This document shows, one piece after another, positions 28,613-36,954 of a stretch of DNA of 64,000 bases. Location of the stretch: positions 2,728,001 to 2,792,000 of the forward strand of contig NZ_JAGING010000001.1 of assembly GCF_017875835.1 (NCBI RefSeq). Direction: 5' to 3'. The notes beneath the pieces were generated by a model. That model made no database searches. It was not told the origin of the DNA and worked only from the letters and a program-made list of their open reading frames with translations. How positions within the stretch are numbered: the stretch's first letter is position 1; each line of letters begins with the position of its first letter. This stretch comes from Psychrobacter sp. PL19. Its GTDB lineage: Bacteria > Pseudomonadota > Gammaproteobacteria > Pseudomonadales > Moraxellaceae. A program made the position numbers and the translations under genes.

Positions 28613-30954
28613 GCTTCGCTATCCGAAGATTTAGACTTAGGCTGGGTTAATATTTTCTTATAGGATTCAGGGTTGTTAAAAGCAGTCTCATTGATATGGT
28701 AGCGACGATCATTTAAACCGTTGATACTACTATCAAACAATTCACTAATTGCTGGAGATATATTCCCAGTTTGAATAAATTGTTCTGAGTTATGTTTGCT
28801 AGGATCATTCAATACCCAGCCAATACGCTCCCAATCTGAAAAGAAGTATTCTTGCAGTAACGGGATAATCCGTCTCTTGAAAATATTGCCTAATTCAATT
28901 TCTTTTTCGTCATCTGTATTCAAGTCTTTTAACGACCAAAAGTATGAGTGACCTATAGTGTGTTCACGATCTAAAAGTACTTCAATACGCTGATTGATTA
29001 CTTTCAATAAATCAGCGATTTCTATATCGTATACTTCTACACCTTCTAATAGTTCAGGTTTAGGTAGTAGCTCAATAAAATCAAAACGGCGACGTAATGC
29101 TAAATCCAGCTGTGCGAGTGATTTATCAGCGGTATTCATAGTCCCTAGTACGTAAAGATTTGAGGGCACTGAGAACGGTAATTTTGAGTAAGGCAGTATA
29201 ACTTCGCGCGCATCTGTACCACCTTTACGCTTATCAGGCTCAAGTAATGTAATAAGCTCACCGAAGATACGAGATATGTTTCCGCGGTTAATTTCATCAA
29301 TAATAATCAAATATGGTAACTCTCTAGAATTGGTAGTAGGTTCTGGAGTAAGCAATTGTTTTAATTTTTCTCGATCAATGGTTGTGTCACGTAACTGGTA
29401 AATAGCCATTTGAGACAATGACTTATCAAATAAACGTTCTTTTGGAAGACTCGGGCTATATATACGCAGCCACTTAACTTTTCTTAATTGCTGAAATCCA
29501 TAACGCTCTTTCGTGTCTAAAAATTCATAGTCGTCTGTAATCTCAGCAATAGCACGAAATTTATGGTTGCCATCAGATATGATTACTAGGTCGCCAATAC
29601 TAACTGCATTTTTGAAAATATTAACAGCTGTAGCTTTATAATTATTAGGATCATCAGCTAAAGAAATGTTATGCGATTGCTCTATCTTTGCAACCACTTC
29701 TCTACGATTACTACAGTTGGAAAAGTCGATGTCATCACCCCAACCTAGAAGCACATAATTGTTATCAATGCATTCATTAAATATCTCATTCTCATCGGAG
29801 ATATTAGTATTTCCTAAAGAAAGCTTCCATATATTCTTACCTTCAATATTGACTGTTTGCGTAGAGCCCGTCTGTTCTGTTGTTATAGCATTAGTACATA
29901 ATTGCTTGAAAATACCATCAACCACTTCATAGCTAATGTTTGAATTATTATCGTTTCCTTCTACAACTACAGGTCTAATTCCTTCAACGAAATCCTCATA
30001 AGAAAAACTTTGATGGAATGTTGTGAAAGCAATACGTCCTTTTGCCGTTAACTCATCATACTTAGCTTTTATAAGCTCTCTTCTCTCTGGCTCATCTAGG
30101 TATTCATTATTCAATTCATAATACCAATCGGAAGCAACGCACTGTACAGCAAGTTCTGTAGTGTGGTAGGTCTTACCCGTCCCCGGAGGACCATATAATA
30201 TGCGACTTAGACTTGGAGCCACTATCATAGTTTCTTCAGAGTGATTACTACTCATCATAATATTAATTCCATTTACAAGATTCTCTGTAGATGCTTCATC
30301 ATATATTTGACAAAAAGGTTTGTTAGAAATTTCTTTTACTCTATCTAGCGTACGTTTATAGTCTTTCCAGTTAAAACTCGGGATCTCAACTTCATGATGG
30401 ACTAGCCAACGCCTCACATGACTATCTATAGGAAGGTAACTACTAGGACAAACAAGGTAAAGGCAAAGCGTAATTAAAACAAATCCTGTGTCGGGTATAG
30501 CTAAGGCTTGCTTAAAGGTTTCAGCTTGTATATTCGACGCTCTAGCTTGATGAAATAGCTTCCATAAAACATCTCCTATTTCAGATGTATGCAGTTTAGG
30601 GTCTTCTGGAAAAACGTACTTTTTACAATCTTTAAAAAGTGGAATACCATCATAATCTGCAGGAGTAATAGCATCTGAACGCATTATATGAAAAAGATCC
30701 ACTAACAGATTATGTATCGATTGGCTTCTTGTGATTAATAAAAAAAACGTAAAGGGATCCATCATACTTACTGCTTGAAAACCAATTTCGTTCGTAGACT
30801 TTCTCGAAATACTGATTCCGTTCCTTCTGAGTATATCTAATAGTCTTTCCTGATTATTCTCGTAATCAACTATCCAATTAGCAATTGCCTCAAACGCAGG
30901 CATCCACGTATATTTTTCACTACTATGTTTTGTAACCATTAAGCACTTATCCAA
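28609..30954 (-). CDS. mcrB: McrB-type GTPase with inserted EVE-like domain
   Basis: AAA+ motor and DNA reader of an McrBC system, 781 residues in the open frame. The first codon is TTG; the ATG at 30939 (MVTKHSSEKY) is a likelier start. Residues 20-225 form an N-terminal domain with DPFTFF and YLPIDSHVRRWL signatures seen in some McrB-like ATPases. Walker A GPPGTGKT is at 255-262, Walker B YLIIIDEINRGN near 548-559, and MNTADKS at 606-612 replaces the GTP-specific MNTADRS of McrB. Residues about 368-500 (IWKLSLG...VLLGWGD...GDLVIISDGNHKFRAIAEI...VKWLRIY) look like a PUA/EVE-type modified-base reader placed between Walker A and Walker B. Confidence 0.9.
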   Translation of the reverse strand: MDKCLMVTKHSSEKYTWMPAFEAIANWIVDYENNQERLLDILRRNGISISRKSTNEIGFQAVSMMDPFTFFLLITRSQSIHNLLVDLFHIMRSDAITPADYDGIPLFKDCKKYVFPEDPKLHTSEIGDVLWKLFHQARASNIQAETFKQALAIPDTGFVLITLCLYLVCPSSYLPIDSHVRRWLVHHEVEIPSFNWKDYKRTLDRVKEISNKPFCQIYDEASTENLVNGINIMMSSNHSEETMIVAPSLSRILYGPPGTGKTYHTTELAVQCVASDWYYELNNEYLDEPERRELIKAKYDELTAKGRIAFTTFHQSFSYEDFVEGIRPVVVEGNDNNSNISYEVVDGIFKQLCTNAITTEQTGSTQTVNIEGKNIWKLSLGNTNISDENEIFNECIDNNYVLLGWGDDIDFSNCSNRREVVAKIEQSHNISLADDPNNYKATAVNIFKNAVSIGDLVIISDGNHKFRAIAEITDDYEFLDTKERYGFQQLRKVKWLRIYSPSLPKERLFDKSLSQMAIYQLRDTTIDREKLKQLLTPEPTTNSRELPYLIIIDEINRGNISRIFGELITLLEPDKRKGGTDAREVILPYSKLPFSVPSNLYVLGTMNTADKSLAQLDLALRRRFDFIELLPKPELLEGVEVYDIEIADLLKVINQRIEVLLDREHTIGHSYFWSLKDLNTDDEKEIELGNIFKRRIIPLLQEYFFSDWERIGWVLNDPSKHNSEQFIQTGNISPAISELFDSSINGLNDRRYHINETAFNNPESYKKILTQPKSKSSDSEA

Positions 30955-31075
30955 TTAAAAATTTGTCTACGACTTAAAAATAAAAATTTTCTCGGCACTA
31001 ACCCAGTGGGCAGTCGCTCAAGTATTTGAGACTATACTCATGCCACTAAAGGCATATAAAAATAGGAGCTACACC

Positions 31076-31195
31076 ATGAGTAAGTCTACACAAGCAAAGC
31101 CAACTTCGAACCAAGGCAACGGCGGAAACTGGCCAACTAAGAACGGATCAAACAATTCGTCAGGATCAAATCGTGGAAATGCAAAGCCTAAATAA
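31076..31195 (+). CDS. 39-residue Asn/Gly/Ser-rich protein
   Basis: A short ORF, MSKSTQAKPTSNQGNGGNWP..., ending GNAKPK, with no hydrophobic segment and an overall basic charge. A good ribosome binding site, AGGAG, lies 7 nt before the ATG. If IS630 copy 1 (31233-32143) is removed, its stop is only 48 nt upstream of the LRR gene on the same strand, so it was probably the first gene of the toxin operon. The composition suggests a disordered peptide. Function unknown; a small partner or adaptor of the toxin is a guess from position only. Confidence 0.6.
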   Translation: MSKSTQAKPTSNQGNGGNWPTKNGSNNSSGSNRGNAKPK

Positions 31196-31232
31196 ATTCA
31201 AATATAATTAATTTGGAGAGGCAGATGCGGTA

Positions 31233-32143
31233 TAGTCAATTTCCTTTAAAAATGTTATAAACTAAACCAACTAACCTATTACTATTATAAATACTCATGA
31301 CTTATTCACTAGATTTTCGCAAACAAGTCCTTAAAAGCTTGGACGGGGGTATGACCTTTGCTCAGGCGGTTGATTTCTATGATCTTAGTCCAACCACCAT
31401 ACAAAACTGGAAGCGGCGTGTCCACAGCAAAACAACAAGGCAAACTAAACCTCATAAGATAAGCGATGACGTTCTGCTCAATGATGTTAAAGAGCATCCT
31501 GACGATTACCAGTATGAGCGAGCTCGTCGATTAAACTGTAGCCCATCAGGCATTTATCACGCCTTAAAGCGCTTAGGTATTAGCAAAAAAAAAGACCTTA
31601 GAGCATCCAAAAGCTTGCCCCCTAAAGAGAGCTAAGTATCTAAGCAAACTCAACGACTATATCACTCAAGGCTTTGCTATTGTATACATGGATGAAAGCG
31701 GCTTTGAGTCTGAAACCCTGCGTCCCTTTGGCTATGCACCCATTGGAACCCCATGCATTGATAGCTATAACTGGCAAGGTAAAAAAAGAACCAACGTTAT
31801 TGGTGCTTTATATGAAAAGATACTGTTTGCGCTTGATTACTTTAATAAGAATATCAATGGCGACATATTCTACAACTGGTGCAAATATACCTTAATTCCA
31901 AGCCTTAAACGTAAGTGCGTGATTGTGATGGATAACGCAAGCTTTCATAAACGTGTGAAAAGACTGCTTAACAGGCATGGTCACAGGCTTCTATTCTTAC
32001 CCCCTTATAGCCCTGACTTAAACCCTATTGAGAAAAAATGGGCACAAGCAAAGTTTCTACGCCAAGGATGGATGGAAAACGACTTATCTAAATTGTTTTA
32101 TGATATTAATCCTTGTCATAACACTTTTATTTTGAATTGACTA
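31233..32143 (+). mobile_element. IS630-family insertion sequence, copy 1
   Basis: 911 bp. Ends TAGTCAATT...AATTGACTA flanked by a TA duplication (31231-31232 and 32144-32145), the IS630/Tc1 pattern. It carries a DDE transposase in two frames. It is the same length as, and encodes proteins identical to, copy 2 at 33214-34124, which lies in the opposite orientation. It lies between the 39-residue ORF and the LRR gene and so separates that gene from its upstream promoter. Confidence 0.93.
31297..32140 (+). CDS. IS630-family transposase, frameshifted (copy 1)
   Basis: Two reading frames make one DDE transposase. The first (31297-31635, 112 residues) is the helix-turn-helix part, starting MTYSLDFRKQVLKSLDGG with SPTTIQNWKRR. 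Before its stop it crosses a run of nine A (31585-31593). A +1 shift there continues KKKTLEHPKACPLKRAKYLSKLNDYITQGFAIVYMDESGFE into the second frame. The catalytic residues are Asp in VYMDESGFE, Asp in VIVMDNASFHK and Glu in DLNPIEKKW. Product made by ribosomal or transcriptional slippage is likely, since both copies keep the same arrangement. Confidence 0.88.
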
Positions 32144-32156
32144 TAGCAAGGGTTTA

Positions 32157-33230
32157 ATGACTAGCAAAGGTCGTAGGAGCCAAATCAGTTTAACGACTGA
32201 TATCATCAAAGCGGCGGCAACATCACGAGCCTCTAGCCAAGTATTAGTTGATGATAGTTGGATGGAGAAAATATGGGATTGGGCAGATGAATTTAAGATT
32301 CCTGAGAAAACAATACCACGTAATCGAGATGAACTACTGGCTATAGATACTCTAATTATTAATACAAAAAAATCGGTTATTTACACAAATAAACTTAAAG
32401 GGCATAAAGATACAGTCTTATCTAAAATCGACTATATACCTGATGAATTAATATATCTTACAAACCTTTCTTTTATTGCATTTGTTGGCCTTAATTTGAG
32501 TCATTTACCATACAACATAGGTAATCTCAATAATTTAATTACACTTATGATTATTGACAACGAGCTTAGAGAGCTACCTGAAAGCATCGGTCAGCTTAGC
32601 AATTTAACTGAACTTAATATTAGCTATAACGAGCTTAGTAAATTACCTGAAAGTGTATGTCGACTCAGTAACTTAACTAAACTTAATATCAGCTCTAATG
32701 AGCTTAGAGAATTACCTGAAAGTATAGGTCAACTCAGTAACTTGACAGGATTTTATGCAATTAAAAACGAGCTTAGAGAGCTACCTGAAAGCATCGGTCA
32801 GCTTAGCAACTTAACTAAACTTTATGTTAGAAATAACGAGCTTAGTAAATTACCTGAAAGCATAGGTCAACTCAATAACTTAACTGAACTTGCGGTTGAG
32901 AATAATAATTTAAAGAATAAAGATGTTGAGAGTTTGCTATATAAGATTGCCGTAGCAAAAAGAAGATATACGGGCGGTAAACTTGATACTGAACTTAGAG
33001 AGATTAGATCTTTAGCAGCAAAAATGGCTGAAGATAATTTTAAAGAGATAAAATCTTGTCAAGATAACCCCACCGAAGCCTGTCTAAATCAGCTTAGAGT
33101 TGATTATAGTAACGTTAATTTTGAAGAGCTTGAGAATGTATATCGTTTATATCCTGGTACACAAACGACTTTAGATGGTTATAAACAAAACAACAATTCT
33201 GTCGTTTCTTGTATAGTCAATTCAAAATAA
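32157..33230 (+). CDS. leucine-rich-repeat N-terminal half of an interrupted toxin
   Basis: A 357-residue frame; only the first 352 are native, because the last five (IVNSK) come from the end of IS630 copy 2. Residues 1-60 include WMEKIWDWADEFKIPEKTIPR, a cap seen ahead of bacterial LRR arrays. Residues about 95-250 hold six or so repeats of 23 residues of type LRELPESIGQLSNLTxLxIxxNE, encoded by nearly identical 69-nt units. A helical region (about 265-345) with paired Cys follows. There is no signal peptide. AAGG 7 nt before the ATG supports the start. The native gene continued at 34126; see the Hint-HNH half. Confidence 0.85.
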   Translation: MTSKGRRSQISLTTDIIKAAATSRASSQVLVDDSWMEKIWDWADEFKIPEKTIPRNRDELLAIDTLIINTKKSVIYTNKLKGHKDTVLSKIDYIPDELIYLTNLSFIAFVGLNLSHLPYNIGNLNNLITLMIIDNELRELPESIGQLSNLTELNISYNELSKLPESVCRLSNLTKLNISSNELRELPESIGQLSNLTGFYAIKNELRELPESIGQLSNLTKLYVRNNELSKLPESIGQLNNLTELAVENNNLKNKDVESLLYKIAVAKRRYTGGKLDTELREIRSLAAKMAEDNFKEIKSCQDNPTEACLNQLRVDYSNVNFEELENVYRLYPGTQTTLDGYKQNNNSVVSCIVNSK

Positions 33231-34124
33231 AAGTGTTATGACAAGGATTAATATCATAAAACAATTTAGATAAGTCGTTTTCCATCCATCCTTGGCGTAG
33301 AAACTTTGCTTGTGCCCATTTTTTCTCAATAGGGTTTAAGTCAGGGCTATAAGGGGGTAAGAATAGAAGCCTGTGACCATGCCTGTTAAGCAGTCTTTTC
33401 ACACGTTTATGAAAGCTTGCGTTATCCATCACAATCACGCACTTACGTTTAAGGCTTGGAATTAAGGTATATTTGCACCAGTTGTAGAATATGTCGCCAT
33501 TGATATTCTTATTAAAGTAATCAAGCGCAAACAGTATCTTTTCATATAAAGCACCAATAACGTTGGTTCTTTTTTTACCTTGCCAGTTATAGCTATCAAT
33601 GCATGGGGTTCCAATGGGTGCATAGCCAAAGGGACGCAGGGTTTCAGACTCAAAGCCGCTTTCATCCATGTATACAATAGCAAAGCCTTGAGTGATATAG
33701 TCGTTGAGTTTGCTTAGATACTTAGCTCTCTTTAGGGGGCAAGCTTTTGGATGCTCTAAGGTCTTTTTTTTTGCTAATACCTAAGCGCTTTAAGGCGTGA
33801 TAAATGCCTGATGGGCTACAGTTTAATCGACGAGCTCGCTCATACTGGTAATCGTCAGGATGCTCTTTAACATCATTGAGCAGAACGTCATCGCTTATCT
33901 TATGAGGTTTAGTTTGCCTTGTTGTTTTGCTGTGGACACGCCGCTTCCAGTTTTGTATGGTGGTTGGACTAAGATCATAGAAATCAACCGCCTGAGCAAA
34001 GGTCATACCCCCGTCCAAGCTTTTAAGGACTTGTTTGCGAAAATCTAGTGAATAAGTCATGAGTATTTATAATAGTAATAGGTTAGTTGGTTTAGTTTAT
34101 AACATTTTTAAAGGAAATTGACTA
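33214..34124 (-). mobile_element. IS630-family insertion sequence, copy 2
   Basis: 911 bp, inverted relative to copy 1, flanked by TA at 33212-33213 and 34125-34126. It is inserted after codon 352 of the LRR gene. Removing it with one TA rejoins that frame with the Hint-HNH frame. With copy 1 it brackets a 1.07-kb segment, so the pair could also move as a composite element or invert the segment between them. Confidence 0.93.
33217..34060 (-). CDS. IS630-family transposase, frameshifted (copy 2)
   Basis: Both partial frames (34060-33722 and 33669-33217) give the same protein sequences as copy 1, with the same A9 run and +1 shift joining them, and the same Asp, Asp and Glu catalytic residues. 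The copies have not diverged at the protein level, so insertion or conversion is recent. Confidence 0.88.
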
Positions 34125-34125
34125 T

Positions 34126-35181
34126 AGTACATCGCGTCCTGCTGATTGTATCTATATAGATGGGGGTTTAAGAGTTATAAATGGCGCAGTTTATGAAGCT
34201 CTAGGCGCTGGTGCATTGAGAAAAGTACCTACTGGTACAACTGCTCAGAAAGCTGTTAAAGAAACAGTGCAAGAAAGCGCACCCAAAAATATGGATTTTA
34301 GCAAGGTATGTAGTGGTACAGTATGCTTCACCGCAGGTACTTTAGTACACACTATAAATGGTCTAAAACCGATTGAAACGATTAACTGTGGTGAGTTAGT
34401 TTGGTCGCGAGAAGAGTTTGGTAATAAGTATGACTATCTTCCAGTAGTTGAAACCAAAGTAGCACCCAATGTGCCTATTTATGAAGTTAAGATCAAGCAT
34501 GATAGTGGCTTAGAAGAAACCTTTAATACTACTGAAGAGCATCCATTCTGGATTGATGGTGAAGGTTGGCGCAAAGCTTCAATCTTAGAGTCAGGTATGA
34601 AGCTATTAGATAAGCATGGCAATGTGACAGCAACTGTTATTAGCCAAACTCAATTAGAAGAAACTGACACAGTTTATAACTTTGAAGTACAGGACTTCCA
34701 TACTTATCATATTGGTGAGATGGGTATTTGGGTACATAATGCGGATTGTTGCGACTTTACCAACAACTGGGGAAGTATTGAACCAAAATTCAAGGCAGCT
34801 GGTTGGGTTGATTCCAAAACCAATAAGGTCAGATATTTAGATCCATTCGATGGTAAATTAAAGAACTTTCCTGATGACGTAAAACCATCTGTTGATCATA
34901 TTTTGCCAAGAGCTGAAGCAAAAGATTTAGCAGGAGGTAAATTGACAGCGACAGAATTAAATAACATTGTTAATGCGCCTGAGAATCTTATGCCATTACC
35001 GAAGTATCTCAACTCATCAAAAGGGAGAAAGGTAGAATATTCAAATGGCGGTTGGGTAGAATATGGCAATAAAGGTAAGCCAATACCGATTAGCCCAATT
35101 TATAAGGAAAGTATTGGAAGGATTCAATTAAGAATTCAAGAAAAAATTAGAAAAGCGGTTGAAGCTAAAGAGGGAAAATAA
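34126..35181 (+). pseudogene. Hint-HNH C-terminal half of the interrupted toxin
   Basis: The frame is open from the IS630 end (34126) to a stop at 35181, 351 residues. The only early start candidate is TTG at 34216, without a good ribosome site. It begins STSRPADCIYIDGGLRVINGAVYEALGAGALRKVPTG, a pretoxin-like linker. A Hint (intein-like autoprotease) domain follows: CFTAGTLVHTINGLKPIETI with the N-terminal Cys, EEHPFWIDGEGWRKAS, and the end FHTYHIGEMGIWVHNA. The C-terminal toxin domain has VDHILPRAEAKDL, NNIVNAPENLMPLP and LNSSKG, an HNH/His-Me-type nuclease pattern. Joined to the LRR half it makes 703 residues. Confidence 0.85.
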
Positions 35182-35182
35182 A

Positions 35183-36046
35183 ATGAATACACATATTTTA
35201 GATAGGTTTGATAAGATTTTTTATGACTTAAACGAAGTTAGTATTAATGATGTTTATATTAGAAATAAAGATGAAACAGAAATTGAATTTAACCCATTAA
35301 ATTTTAAAAATGATAAGCCTAAAGATCAAAGTTTTAGTGAGTATTTTTTTAAACCTTTTAAAGATACCCAACCTGAAATGTACAAGATTTTATCTGAGGT
35401 TAAAGAAGTTTTTTTCTACGGAATTGAGAGATCGTCTATTCCAGAGATACTTTCTGATGCTACGGCGTTTGGTATAAATATAAATGGTATTATTGTATTT
35501 TTAGGGTATACGCCTTACATTGATAAGCATGCTCAAAGAAATGAGTTCAATTTACCTAGAGAGATTATTCAATCTTGGCTATGGCATAGTGCTGGTTGGT
35601 ATATTCCTGAGGGTATTAATATTCCACCACTAAATGCAAGTGGCTTGCCGTCTAGTAATAATCCATCCATAGGGTCGGTCTATAAAGATCTTAGAAAAAC
35701 AGACAAAAAAGCTCAGGGAAAGGTATCTTTTTTAGAGAAAAAATTTGATCAACCTTTTTTGATAGAATATGGTTATAAAGGCGATGAAAAACATGATACG
35801 CACTTTCAATTGCACGCATTAATTGATACAAGGTTTAACGGTTTAGAACAACAGGAAAATTTCCAAATATTCTCTATCACTAATCATATTCAAAAGGATA
35901 TGTTTCTTATCCAAGACCAAGATGTTTATAGCATTAAGAAACTTGTCAATCCAGCACAAGCAATAGACAAGTACGCAGCCCATTTACTATCAAGACAGGA
36001 CGGTTTCTTTGACTTTAGAGATTATGGAGAAGAGTTTCAATATTGA
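35183..36046 (+). CDS. candidate immunity protein for the HNH toxin
   Basis: A protein of 287 residues from the ATG at 35183 (MNTHILDRFDKIFYDLNEV). AGAGGG lies 8-13 nt upstream and the toxin stop is 1 nt upstream. An open extension to a TTG at 35159 lies inside the toxin gene and is unlikely. It is acidic to neutral, soluble, with no signal or membrane segment, and AT-rich. I do not recognise the fold. Position directly behind a polymorphic toxin is the usual place of the immunity gene, so the role is inferred from context. It may still be transcribed from IS-borne or internal promoters. Confidence 0.65.
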   Translation: MNTHILDRFDKIFYDLNEVSINDVYIRNKDETEIEFNPLNFKNDKPKDQSFSEYFFKPFKDTQPEMYKILSEVKEVFFYGIERSSIPEILSDATAFGININGIIVFLGYTPYIDKHAQRNEFNLPREIIQSWLWHSAGWYIPEGINIPPLNASGLPSSNNPSIGSVYKDLRKTDKKAQGKVSFLEKKFDQPFLIEYGYKGDEKHDTHFQLHALIDTRFNGLEQQENFQIFSITNHIQKDMFLIQDQDVYSIKKLVNPAQAIDKYAAHLLSRQDGFFDFRDYGEEFQY

Positions 36047-36605
36047 AATAAAATTATGTATTTTATGAATTGTATGGACTGATCAGAGCTTGAGACCTTC
36101 AACTTCTTAATTGTTTAAAGTAATAGAGCACCGATATACTTAAGCTCAATTAAAAACCTTTGACTAATTGTAAGACTAAGGCTTTTGTTAATGGTAAACG
36201 ATAGAACAGTAAAACACTGAACCTTGCCGTCAATCCCATACAGTTAAATTTGGGAGATTTTAATCACGCATCTTAACAGTAAATCAAACCACGTTTAGTT
36301 CAGCAATCGGTAGCCATTCGCTAACAATGAAACAGTATGATACGACTTTTGGAGGAGTGCGGATGTAGATTTACACCCTTTTTAGCAAAATCTATCTAAG
36401 TTAAATGTATAAAATATATACCTAATTTTTTATGATAAAGTATAATTTTTATACATTATAAGTGACCAAGATTGACATATCTGACTTGATAAATAACGTT
36501 AAATGACGCTAAACGTCATTTGAAATATTATCCTGTATCCCCTTATTGGTAAGGATTTTTAGGTTAAAGTACTTTAATACAGGTTAATGAAATATGGTGG
36601 GTCTA
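36047..36605. other. gene-free right end of the island
   Basis: About 560 AT-rich nucleotides with no coding frame. It contains an 8-bp inverted repeat AAATGACG/CGTCATTT (36501-36508 and 36514-36521) without a T run. Nothing else recognised. Confidence 0.5.
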
Positions 36606-36652
36606 GCCTGTCACGCCGGGGGTCGCGGGTTCGAGTCCCGTCCGCTGCGCCA
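36606..36652. repeat. 47-bp copy of the tRNA-Asp 3' end (attR-like)
   Basis: Exact repeat of 26949-26995, from the anticodon stem to the CCA. The 5' part of the tRNA is absent, so no functional tRNA is made. It marks the right end of the island. Confidence 0.9.
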
Positions 36653-36704
36653 TATTTAGTAAAAAGTTAAAACGAATTTAGACTTTAGGTTTAAGCAAGT
36701 TTCG

Positions 36705-36735
36705 CCTCAGACATTAGATTGTTTGGGGTTTTTTT
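36705..36735 (+). terminator. diverged tRNA-Asp terminator
   Basis: CCTCAGACA/TGTTTGGGG stem with two G-T pairs, then seven T. It corresponds to the terminator at 27038-27068, with shared flanks (for example TTTAAGCAAGTTTCGCCTCA). Confidence 0.75.
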
Positions 36736-36884
36736 GTGTCTGGTGTTTCCTATTCCTTACTGATTTAATTAAGGGTTTGATAGGACTACGTCAACAGGAC
36801 CTATAACAAACTTATAAAACCAACACTTACAAAGATCAATTACCCTTCTATATTAAGTGTAATACTAAGCATTATGTTTCTTAT

Positions 36885-36918
36885 CTTAACCTTTCTTTAA
36901 TATGCAATTTGCTACTCT
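36885..36918 (+). promoter_or_regulatory. PmrA-type box and -10 of the DedA gene
   Basis: Direct half-sites CTTAAC (36885-36890) and TTTAAT (36896-36901), 5 nt apart, then an 11-nt gap to a -10-like TACTCT (36913-36918), 37 nt before the DedA ATG. The same geometry occurs at the eptA and dgkA promoters. Confidence 0.75.
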
Positions 36919-36954
36919 AATGGCCTTCAAGCAGATATTCAACAAGGTATCACC

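Larger units (their letters stand above)
26949..36652. mobile_element. genomic island at tRNA-Asp carrying mcrBC and a toxin locus
   Basis: The 3' 47 nt of tRNA-Asp (26949-26995) are repeated exactly at 36606-36652, the pattern left by tRNA-targeted integration. A diverged copy of the tRNA terminator follows each repeat, as expected if the incoming element brought its own tRNA 3' end and displaced the original. Between the repeats lie mcrC, mcrB, a 39-residue ORF, an LRR-Hint-HNH toxin gene split by IS630, a candidate immunity gene and two IS630 copies. The toxin part is visibly more AT-rich than the flanks. No integrase gene remains, so the element cannot excise by itself. Exact ends are inferred. 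Confidence 0.75.

Noticed and set aside
32540..32910. Regular 69-nt repeats that could be taken for a CRISPR-like array
   Set aside because: They are coding, 23-residue leucine-rich repeats with no spacers, in frame throughout.
31233..34124. A functional composite transposon made of the two IS630 copies
   Set aside because: Each copy has its own TA duplication and interrupts a reconstructable gene context, so two independent insertions (or one insertion plus copying) explain the data; mobility as a unit is only a possibility.
34216..35181. A stand-alone Hint-HNH gene starting with TTG at 34216
   Set aside because: The frame is open upstream all the way to the IS630 end and continues in frame into the LRR half; the TTG has no convincing ribosome site.
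36501..36521. Inverted repeat AAATGACG/CGTCATTT as a terminator
   Set aside because: It has a short stem and is not followed by a T run; it may be a protein site, but nothing supports a specific role.
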